A stretch of DNA of 48,358 bases from IMG/VR virus record IMGVR_UViG_3300042562_000315, positions 1-48,358 of that record, one strand, 5' to 3'. Below, one piece after another: positions 1 through 5,437 of this stretch. Below the pieces are notes generated by a model. That model was not told the origin of the DNA and did not search any database. It saw only the letters and a list, made by a program, of their open reading frames with translations. Both the position numbers and the translations under genes were made by a program. Each line of letters opens with the position of its first letter. Within the stretch, counting starts at the first letter, position 1. The DNA comes from a virus.

Positions 1-69
1 AATTACTGTGTTAGTTCCAATTAGACTTCTTCTGATTACAAATCTTTTTGTAGTGATTGTGTTTGACAT
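1..69 (-). CDS. small early protein, 5' part only (paralogue of the 421-651 gene)
   Basis: The window edge cuts this gene, leaving its first 23 codons; the start codon is at 69-67 on the minus strand. The visible peptide begins MSNTITTKRFVIRRSLIGTN and is almost identical to the start of the protein at 421-651 (MNTITTKRFVIRKSLIGTN). The two are therefore tandem duplicates. Each sits behind a copy of the same promoter (108-148 and 706-746), so they are probably expressed together early in infection. I do not recognise the family, and no function can be given. Confidence 0.75.
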   Translation of the reverse strand, partial: MSNTITTKRFVIRRSLIGTNTVI

Positions 70-107
70 GGTAATATATATTAAGTTAATGAAGATCATT
101 ATTAATC

Positions 108-148
108 TTCAAATATATTATCTGACTATAAAACTTGTAAGTCCGTGT
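108..148 (-). promoter_or_regulatory. minus-strand phage promoter, copy A
   Basis: On the minus strand the block ACACGGACTTAC is followed by 14 bases and then GATAATATATTTGAA. Copy B at 706-746 has the same two blocks with exactly the same spacing. The second block contains TATATTTG, matching the Bacteroidota -7 consensus TAnnTTTG. The first block ends 19 bases upstream of it, where the -33 element is expected. The promoter lies 39 bases upstream of the start codon at 69. The upstream block differs from the usual host TTTG box, so this may be a phage-specific version. Conservation is seen directly; promoter function is inferred. Confidence 0.7.
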
Positions 149-234
149 ATAGCAGATAGTTACTACAATGTAATACGAAAGTATGACGTAGGACGGAGTC
201 TACTCTTCCGACTCTATTTCAAAGTCAGGCCTAA

Positions 235-258
235 AAAGGATGCCTTTCGACATCCCTT
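235..258 (-). terminator. rho-independent terminator, minus strand
   Basis: Read on the minus strand, an 8-bp stem AAGGGATG/CATCCTTT (one G-U pair) encloses the loop TCGAAAGG, and the T-run continues for two more bases past the stem. It lies seven bases downstream of the stop codon of the small minus-strand ORF at 265-363 and upstream of promoter copy A. It would end that transcript before the next gene starts. Confidence 0.6.
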
Positions 259-264
259 ATTTAA

Positions 265-363
265 TTATCGTATCAAAGATCTTACTACAAAGTACATTGC
301 TATTGAACATCCGAAGATGACCTGTGGCTTTGCACAACTAAAGAAATACTTTACATGCTTCAT
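265..363 (-). CDS. putative 32-residue membrane peptide
   Basis: A short minus-strand ORF starts with ATG at 363-361 and encodes MKHVKYFFSCAKPQVIFGCS followed by a hydrophobic stretch, then ends in arginine-containing residues. It could form one membrane span. Support comes from position: same strand and same direction as the flanking small early genes, and a terminator right after its stop codon. There is no homology evidence, and an ORF this short can occur by chance. Function unknown. Confidence 0.35.
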   Translation of the reverse strand: MKHVKYFFSCAKPQVIFGCSIAMYFVVRSLIR

Positions 364-420
364 GTTATATATATTAGATTAATAAATTAAGCAGTTTAAC
401 GACTTGCTTAGGTCGATGCA

Positions 421-651
421 TTATACTAACTCAGGTAGCGCTCGTACAAACGCTGGTAGGTTATTAGTATTAGTATAAGAACCATATTTAGCAAAGCACG
501 GCATAAGATCGAACTTAGCTTTTAACTGGTTATATACTTTGTCGTGGTCGTAAGTACATTCAACGTTCTTGTTGTTCGTGAAAGTGATTACTGTGTTTGT
601 TCCGATCAAAGACTTTCTGATAACGAAACGTTTTGTTGTGATTGTATTCAT
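421..651 (-). CDS. small early protein of unknown function (76 aa)
   Basis: The protein begins MNTITTKRFVIRKSLIGTN and is rich in Thr, Lys and Asn. Its N-terminal region has alternating hydrophobic residues that suggest a small beta-sheet fold; the middle (residues 33-52) looks helical. No catalytic motif, membrane span or signal peptide is visible. Its start region is duplicated at the window edge (1-69), and the conserved promoter at 706-746 lies about 55 bases upstream. Left of the stop codon, 384-424 can form short hairpins but no clear terminator. An early host-takeover or regulatory role would fit the position but is a guess. Confidence 0.7.
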   Translation of the reverse strand: MNTITTKRFVIRKSLIGTNTVITFTNNKNVECTYDHDKVYNQLKAKFDLMPCFAKYGSYTNTNNLPAFVRALPELV

Positions 652-705
652 AACTGTGGTTGAATTTATGGTTTAATATATAATTAATTTTATATATAAT
701 TTAAA

Positions 706-746
706 TTCAAATATATTATCAAATAAAATAAATAGTAATTCCGTGT
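706..746 (-). promoter_or_regulatory. minus-strand phage promoter, copy B
   Basis: The same two blocks as copy A are present: ACACGGAATTAC, 14 bases, then GATAATATATTTGAA (including TATATTTG as -7 box). The intervening 14 bases are not conserved while the spacing is, the pattern expected of a promoter. It lies 54 bases upstream of the start codon at 651. Confidence 0.7.
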
Positions 747-768
747 GCTTGAATAAAGTTTAAAAAAA

Positions 769-794
769 TAGTAACTCCGTGTATAGCAAATATA
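769..794 (-). promoter_or_regulatory. extra copy of the promoter upstream block
   Basis: On the minus strand this reads TATATTTGCTATACACGGAG then TTACTA. The part TGCTATACACGGAnTTAC also occurs upstream of gene 1-69 (137-154). The shorter CACACGGAATTACTA at 733-747 is a third version. Here the block is preceded by its own TATATTTG, a second candidate -7 box, but no second downstream block follows at the usual distance. It may be a tandem promoter or an activator-binding site; the role is not settled. Confidence 0.45.
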
Positions 795-930
795 AATAGC
801 TAAACCCTATTTTTAAACCATGCCAATCACATTCATTATAAACCCCTAAATCCTATAAAGTTGGGGAACCCGCCATTTAAAAACCAATTTGCCTTTTGAA
901 AAAGAAAATAGAAAAAGGGGTAGTAACCCT

Positions 931-964
931 ATAATTCCCTATATCTCATAATTCCCTATATCTC
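931..964. repeat. 17-bp perfect tandem repeat
   Basis: ATAATTCCCTATATCTC occurs twice back to back (931-947 and 948-964) without a mismatch. Six bases further on lies a run of eight A then eight T (970-985), likely to bend the DNA. A direct repeat beside a curved AT-rich tract in the only long intergenic region could be an origin element or a regulator-binding site. There is no direct evidence for either. Confidence 0.7.
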
Positions 965-1164
965 ACAACAAAAAAAATTTTTTTTACAGTATTTTTTTAC
1001 GATGCATTATATTATGGACAAAAGCGTTGATTATGTATATAATATGATACATTTTTATTTTCAATACTATGACATTAGGGTACTAGAAAGAAAGAGTAAT
1101 AGGCTATTGTCACACTAAACAAATATGTAAAAATCACTGTTTATTTGTGATAGTATATCTATAA

Positions 1165-1235
1165 CGCGGTTTAGTGTAATTGGCAGCATTCCGGGCTCAT
1201 AACCCAGAGGCGAGGTTCGAGTCCTTGATCCGCAA
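1165..1235 (+). tRNA. tRNA-Met (CAT anticodon), initiator-like
   Basis: The sequence folds as a cloverleaf. The acceptor is CGCGGTT/ATCCGCA with discriminator A, the T8 A9 linker is canonical, and the D-arm contains AATTGG. The anticodon arm is CCGGG/CCCAG with loop CTCATAA, the variable loop is three bases, and the T-arm is CGAGG TTCGAGT CCTTG. Two hallmarks of bacterial initiator tRNA are present: an unpaired C1/A72 and three consecutive G:C pairs next to the anticodon loop. The CTCATAA loop matches the initiator loop. Against it, the D-stem pair 11:24 is U:A as in elongators, and positions 6:67 and 28:42 mismatch. CCA is not encoded. The gene sits 14 bases before the first late gene. Confidence 0.8.
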
Positions 1236-1249
1236 CTAAAAACAACATT

Positions 1250-1552
1250 ATGGCATTCCAATTAAGATCACAGTCACCTATAAAACAATTCACTCCGCCT
1301 GGTAAAGGGAGGAAGACAGTTGAGGCCGGCATTAGCGCTGATAAAGAAACAATGACACTAAGCCCTTATTTAAACGCTAACTCTGGAAAATTCAATGCCA
1401 ATGCAAGTGCAAATATATCACCAGAAGGAAAAAGCTTTAATGCTGGGTTGAACTACAATAAAGGAGGACTATCTGCTGGGGTAGGAGTTGAAAAAATTCC
1501 TGGGTTAAAGCCAAATATGACAGCAAACATTAGTTACAGCAAAACATTTTAA
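1250..1552 (+). CDS. small Gly/Asn/Ala-rich protein, virion-type (100 aa)
   Basis: The protein starts MAFQLRSQSPIKQF, almost the same N-terminus as the next gene, and continues as alternating short strands rich in Gly, Asn, Ser and Ala with no cysteines. That composition suggests an extended beta structure, perhaps a trimeric or solenoid surface protein. No signal peptide or membrane span is seen. It is the first gene of the plus-strand late operon, directly after the tRNA. The shared N-terminus may be a virion-targeting tag. Function unknown; a virion protein is inferred from context. Confidence 0.7.
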   Translation: MAFQLRSQSPIKQFTPPGKGRKTVEAGISADKETMTLSPYLNANSGKFNANASANISPEGKSFNAGLNYNKGGLSAGVGVEKIPGLKPNMTANISYSKTF

Positions 1553-1556
1553 TATC

Positions 1557-2210
1557 ATGGCATTCCAACTAAGATCTCAATCATCTACAAAGCAAAAAGA
1601 AGATCCTTACGTAGCTAGTAGACTTAAAGCTAAAGCAAAAGGTAGTAACCCAATGTCTTTTGAAGAATACGGAAATAGAAATCCTATAGTTAAGTCTATT
1701 GTACAGTTTGTGGATCCTACTGGATATACATCGCATGGTGATGTTAAGAAAGCTTGGAATGACGGCAAAACAAATTCTGATGATATACTAGAACCATTAG
1801 GAGCAATACCACTTATAGGTAAGATACCTAAAGTAATTAAAGCTATTAAAGGAATAAGCAATGTAACAAGAGCTGCTAAAATAGGATCAGATATAAATAG
1901 ATTCACTTCAAAGGTAAATAAAACAGGTAAGTTTATTAATGCAGAGAAAGTAGCGGAATCACCTTTACAGAAACAAAAGTTATCTCCTTTAGCTGCCAAG
2001 AAAAAAGCTGCTAGAGATCTAGCCTATGCTAAGACTGATGATAGGAGAGCGAAGAAGGCGCATGCGCAAAGAAAGCATCGTTCGGATCCTAAGGGAGATG
2101 GTAAGGATTGGGATCATGAAGACCAACAGTGGGAGACTGCTAAGAGGAATAGGGGAAATGATGGCAATGGAACAAAGAGTGAGAGTGGTAAAAAATACAG
2201 TACAAAATAA
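1557..2210 (+). CDS. basic protein with toxin-like central segment (217 aa)
   Basis: Residues 1-13 repeat the MAFQLRSQS tag of the preceding gene. Residues 50-100 contain VDPTGYTSHGDVKKAW followed by a hydrophobic GAIPLIGKIPKVIKAIKGI segment, a layout reminiscent of the pre-toxin linkers in polymorphic toxins. The C-terminus (151-217) is strongly basic with a DWDHEDQQW cluster (residues 184-192) and NRGNDGNGTK. It could bind nucleic acid or metal. SPLQKQ and SPLAAKK occur at 135-148. A membrane-active or ejected virion protein would fit, but I recognise no family with certainty. Confidence 0.7.
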   Translation: MAFQLRSQSSTKQKEDPYVASRLKAKAKGSNPMSFEEYGNRNPIVKSIVQFVDPTGYTSHGDVKKAWNDGKTNSDDILEPLGAIPLIGKIPKVIKAIKGISNVTRAAKIGSDINRFTSKVNKTGKFINAEKVAESPLQKQKLSPLAAKKKAARDLAYAKTDDRRAKKAHAQRKHRSDPKGDGKDWDHEDQQWETAKRNRGNDGNGTKSESGKKYSTK

Positions 2211-2228
2211 TTAATAAATAAAAACAAA

Positions 2229-2813
2229 ATGGCAATAATTCCAAGCGACGAGAAAGTGTTTATGGTCGATAAAAGAACAAATACAATATATGGTGGTAGT
2301 GCAGCTTTACAAGCTATGCAACAATGGTACACAATGCAAGACATAGCTGACACAATAGGTAATGTAACATTACATAAAGCAGCATCATCCACATATCAAA
2401 CCGCCGCCGGTGTCTTGCAAAGCATTTCAGCGCCAATACCCAGTAGTATATTTACAAACGGTAATTTATTAAAATTAAATGCCGTTATAACTACTACAGC
2501 GGCGAGCGTTGCCATTGCGACAATAGAATTTTATATAAATTCTGCGGCAACAACAGTTGGAGCAACTTTAATAGGTAGATACAATGGCCCTATTGGTAAT
2601 CAATATATTCCAGTAGATAGATTCTTTTGGGTATCCGGCACAACTATCTATGGAAGGGATTTTACAGCTAGTGCGTCAACATCAACATCTAATTCAACTT
2701 TCGCAATCAATAGTGTTGCAATTCCAGCCACTGATTTTTACATAATTACACAGGTTACAACAACATCAACGGATAGAGCTTGCATATCATCATTTCAAAT
2801 AGAAAAATCATAA
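2229..2813 (+). CDS. putative small fibre/spike or surface protein (194 aa)
   Basis: After an N-terminal region ending in WYTMQDIADTIG (residues 33-44), the rest is a predicted all-beta domain with many Thr, Ser, Ala and Ile residues, ending SSFQIEKS. This resembles the N-terminal anchor plus beta-sandwich layout of short tail fibres or head decoration proteins. No enzymatic motif, signal peptide or membrane span is visible. It lies two genes upstream of the paralogous fibres. A virion surface role is inferred from composition and position. Confidence 0.6.
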   Translation: MAIIPSDEKVFMVDKRTNTIYGGSAALQAMQQWYTMQDIADTIGNVTLHKAASSTYQTAAGVLQSISAPIPSSIFTNGNLLKLNAVITTTAASVAIATIEFYINSAATTVGATLIGRYNGPIGNQYIPVDRFFWVSGTTIYGRDFTASASTSTSNSTFAINSVAIPATDFYIITQVTTTSTDRACISSFQIEKS

Positions 2814-2818
2814 ATAAA

Positions 2819-3208
2819 ATGTACGGAAAAGGGATAGGCCCTCAAGGGTTAGGGACAAGCAAAAATAACGGATACACTATTGGGGAAGCGAGTGGAAGAG
2901 GATGTGGCTGCAATGGAGATTGCGGTTGTAGTCCATTAAAGAAAACAGCTGCTTGGACACGCAAAGAAGGGAAGTCTGCGACTGGCGGCCTCAATGCTAA
3001 AGGCGTTGCAAGTTATAGAAAAGAAAACCCGGGGAGTAAACTACAAACGGCAGTAACTAAAAAACCATCGGAATTAAAAGCTGGTAGTAAAGACGCTAAC
3101 CGCAGAAAATCTTTCTGTGCTAGGATGTCTGGTATGCCAGGACCAATGAAAAAACCAAACGGAGAACCAACTAGAAAAAAACTTGCTTTAGACAAGTGGA
3201 ACTGTTAA
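2819..3208 (+). CDS. small basic Cys/Gly-rich phage protein (129 aa)
   Basis: I start at ATG 2819, just after the preceding stop; the frame stays open upstream to 2780, but that would overlap the previous gene. Four cysteines cluster as GCGCNGDCGC (residues 28-37), followed by SPLKK. The C-terminal part, about residues 42-129, is Lys/Arg-rich and contains RRKSFCARMSGMPGPMKK and a final KLALDKWNC. It resembles a small basic protein family common in marine phages (I believe DUF6321, from memory). DNA binding or packaging is plausible. Six cysteines in a small protein suggest metal binding, which is not proven. Confidence 0.65.
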   Translation: MYGKGIGPQGLGTSKNNGYTIGEASGRGCGCNGDCGCSPLKKTAAWTRKEGKSATGGLNAKGVASYRKENPGSKLQTAVTKKPSELKAGSKDANRRKSFCARMSGMPGPMKKPNGEPTRKKLALDKWNC

Positions 3209-3218
3209 AAAATAAACT

Positions 3219-5000
3219 ATGCCAATAATATATTCATACCCATTAAATGTTGATATACTAGATACTGATATACTAGTTGGTACTTCTACGGTTCTTGTTG
3301 GGCCTAAAAGAAAGAACCAGACTAAGAGTTTCAGCATGCTGGATATATACGGTTATATAGTGGACAAATTACCAGAACCTGAAATACCAACATTACAACA
3401 AGTTACAGATATAGGTTCAACTACTACAAATAATATAACTGCTAATGGTTTTATTAAATCAGGCGGAACTTCAAGTCAATTCCTCAAAGCAGATGGAAGT
3501 GTAGATACTACTACTTATTTATCATCTATTCCAACATTACAACAAGTAGCAACCGCTGGAAATACTACTAATTTAGATATTAATATTAATAGTTTAACAG
3601 TTGGTAAAGGTTCTGGGACCGGAATTAATAATACAGCAGTTGGAAATTTAGCTTTAAATTCTAATATAACGGGTAATAATAATACCGCAACTGGAAAAGA
3701 TGCTTTAAGTAATAATACATCAAGTAATAATACCGCTAATGGAGCAAATACATTAAGAGCGAATACTTCAGGAGATGGCAATACCGCTATTGGGTATCAA
3801 TCATTAATATTTAACACTACAGGTCGTCTTAATACAGGTTTAGGGATGCAGGCATTGGTTTTTAATACTACAGGTATTGAAAATGTTGCTGTTGGCTTTA
3901 ATGCCATTCAATCTAATACTTCAGGTTCTTACAATACAGCTAGTGGAAATAGTTCTTTATTTAGTAATACAACAGGTAATAATAACACAGGTGTTGGGAA
4001 TGGGGTACTTGGATACAATAGAGTAGGTTCAAATAACACAGCTTTAGGGGTTAACGCAGGCGGAAGAACTTCTCCTTCTGGCAGTAACATAACATCAAAT
4101 AATTCAGTGTTTTTAGGTTCCGAAACTAAAGCATTAGGTAATGACCAAACTAATCAAATAGTAATAGGTCACAATGCGATAGGTTTAGGTTCCAACAGTA
4201 TTGTTTTGGGCAATAGTTTAACTATTGCAGCAGCTATATATGGAAATCTTTTACTAGGTTCAACATCTAATAACGGTGTAGATAAATTACAGATTAATGG
4301 TTCGTTGGTCGCAACATCGATCAAAAAGTTAGACGGAACATCAAGTGAATTTTTAATGGCTGATGGTTCTGTTACTACAGCAGTAACCCCAACAATACCA
4401 ACCTTACAACAAGTAACAGCCGCAGGAGCTACTACAGATAGAAGGATAACATTATCTTGTATTGAATCTTTTAAAGGAAGTGCTGGTTTAATTATAACGC
4501 CAGCAATTCCCATCCCGGGAGTTAGCATTAGGGGCGAAGGTCCATGTTTAATTGCTCACTCTACAGGTTCAAATGGAATATTAGTATCAACTCAAAGCAT
4601 ATATGCTGCTGTAAAAGGAGAAAATGCTGATACAGGTGTTGCAGTACAAGGACATAATCTTGGTGACGGTATTGGTGTAGCAGTAAACGGATTAAGTAAT
4701 TCAGGAACTGCTGGTTTATTTGAAATTGGTCTAGCTAATGGTAAAGGTGTGGTTATAAAGATGGCTGAAGGTCCTTATACTGGAGATATGATGCAGTTTT
4801 ATGTTGGTACGGTAATGAAAGCGTCAATAGACCATAATGGAAACTTTAAAATTCCATCTCTTTCATTAACAACTCTTAACACAGCCCCCGCTAACGCGTC
4901 AGCATCTGGTACTCTTGGTGAAATAAGATGGGATGCTAATTATATGTATGTATGTGTTGCTACAAATACTTGGAAAAGAAGTGCAATAACAACTTGGTAA
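3219..5000 (+). CDS. tail fibre 1 with YadA-head-like repeats (593 aa)
   Basis: The N-terminal 50 residues (MPIIYSYPLN..., SFSMLDIYGYI) are nearly the same as those of the fibre at 5438 and probably attach both to the virion. Residues about 133-285 hold many 14-16 residue repeats of the form NNTAxGxxALxxNTTG, the pattern of YadA-head-like left-handed trimeric beta-rolls. A second repeat block with TLQQVTxxGxTT linkers occurs at about 54, 106 and 395. The C-terminal part ends in GEIRWDANYMYVCVATNTWK, typical of phage fibre tips. It would act in receptor binding at the host surface. No chaperone or intramolecular peptidase domain is obvious. Confidence 0.85.
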   Translation: MPIIYSYPLNVDILDTDILVGTSTVLVGPKRKNQTKSFSMLDIYGYIVDKLPEPEIPTLQQVTDIGSTTTNNITANGFIKSGGTSSQFLKADGSVDTTTYLSSIPTLQQVATAGNTTNLDININSLTVGKGSGTGINNTAVGNLALNSNITGNNNTATGKDALSNNTSSNNTANGANTLRANTSGDGNTAIGYQSLIFNTTGRLNTGLGMQALVFNTTGIENVAVGFNAIQSNTSGSYNTASGNSSLFSNTTGNNNTGVGNGVLGYNRVGSNNTALGVNAGGRTSPSGSNITSNNSVFLGSETKALGNDQTNQIVIGHNAIGLGSNSIVLGNSLTIAAAIYGNLLLGSTSNNGVDKLQINGSLVATSIKKLDGTSSEFLMADGSVTTAVTPTIPTLQQVTAAGATTDRRITLSCIESFKGSAGLIITPAIPIPGVSIRGEGPCLIAHSTGSNGILVSTQSIYAAVKGENADTGVAVQGHNLGDGIGVAVNGLSNSGTAGLFEIGLANGKGVVIKMAEGPYTGDMMQFYVGTVMKASIDHNGNFKIPSLSLTTLNTAPANASASGTLGEIRWDANYMYVCVATNTWKRSAITTW

Positions 5001-5025
5001 TTATTTAATTACAAGCAAATAATCA

Positions 5026-5430
5026 ATGATAATAATGAATGATTTGAATAAATATATAGAAGCTCCCAATGAGCTTTTAGCTATGATGTATAACCAAAAT
5101 AATGTAAAACCTAATGATTTTTATGGGGACACTCTTTTTGTAGGTATGGGTAATTTATACTTTCAAACAAAAATATCTGTTGATAGTATAACAATTATAG
5201 AAAAATATGCTGATGTGATTGAATTGCAAAAAAATAACATCTTACCAGAGTGGATAATTATTCAAGATGATGGATATATTTTTACAACTGACAAAAAGTT
5301 TGATGTTATTATGCTTGATATGTGGTATGAAATGATACCTGAAGAAGAATTAAATGAACAAATTAACAGATACAAAAAATTTTTAAAAAAAGACGGCAAA
5401 GTAATTTATTTGGAAACAATAAAAATATAA
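5026..5430 (+). CDS. small SAM-methyltransferase-like protein (134 aa)
   Basis: The order of segments matches a class I Rossmann methyltransferase or spermidine synthase-like fold. A glycine loop follows a strand (LFVGMGN, residues 37-43), and an acidic residue ends the second strand (ITIIEK, E59). Then come a D81/D82 loop, a fourth strand FDVIMLDMW (residues 92-100) and a late strand GKVIYLE. At 134 residues it lacks the substrate-binding extras of most such enzymes. ATG at 5035 is an alternative start. It sits between two paralogous fibre genes, so modification of a fibre or of a host surface molecule is possible. The fold call is moderately sure; the reaction is unknown. Confidence 0.6.
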   Translation: MIIMNDLNKYIEAPNELLAMMYNQNNVKPNDFYGDTLFVGMGNLYFQTKISVDSITIIEKYADVIELQKNNILPEWIIIQDDGYIFTTDKKFDVIMLDMWYEMIPEEELNEQINRYKKFLKKDGKVIYLETIKI

Positions 5431-5437
5431 AAAACAA

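Larger units (their letters stand above)
652..1164. other. divergent non-coding control region
   Basis: About 510 bases carry no convincing gene on either strand; the longest readable frames are under ten codons near 820 (plus) and 880 (minus). The stretch separates minus-strand early genes from the plus-strand tRNA and late operon, so it must hold promoters for both directions. Visible elements are the minus promoter B (706-746), a second copy of its upstream block (769-794), a 17-bp tandem repeat (931-964), an A8T8 tract (970-985) and a short inverted repeat ATCAC/GTGAT near 1133-1151. I could not identify the plus-strand promoter with confidence. Confidence 0.75.

Noticed and set aside
8-382. 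Plus-strand 124-residue ORF at the left edge
   Set aside because: It runs antisense to the duplicated early gene, promoter A, the terminator at 235-258 and the 32-residue ORF. Its composition is unlike the other proteins here, and the minus-strand features explain the region better.
1100-1164. Host-type promoter (TTG ... TAnnTTTG) before the tRNA
   Set aside because: A TTG at 1107 and a near TAnnTTTG at 1140-1147 are present, but the spacing of about 30 bases is too long and the -7 box has a mismatch.
1165-1235. tRNA gene as a phage attachment site
   Set aside because: No integrase, excisionase or repressor is in the window, and the tRNA is not flanked by a repeat suggesting att cores.
3600-4070. 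Short direct repeats that could look like a CRISPR or minisatellite
   Set aside because: The repeats follow codon boundaries and encode the NTAxGxxAL motif of the fibre with many synonymous changes; there are no uniform spacers.
4169-4528. Minus-strand ORFs inside late genes (for example 4169-4528, 7681-8124, 40146-40487)
   Set aside because: They are antisense to well-supported genes, hydrophobic and low in complexity, and have no neighbours in the same direction.
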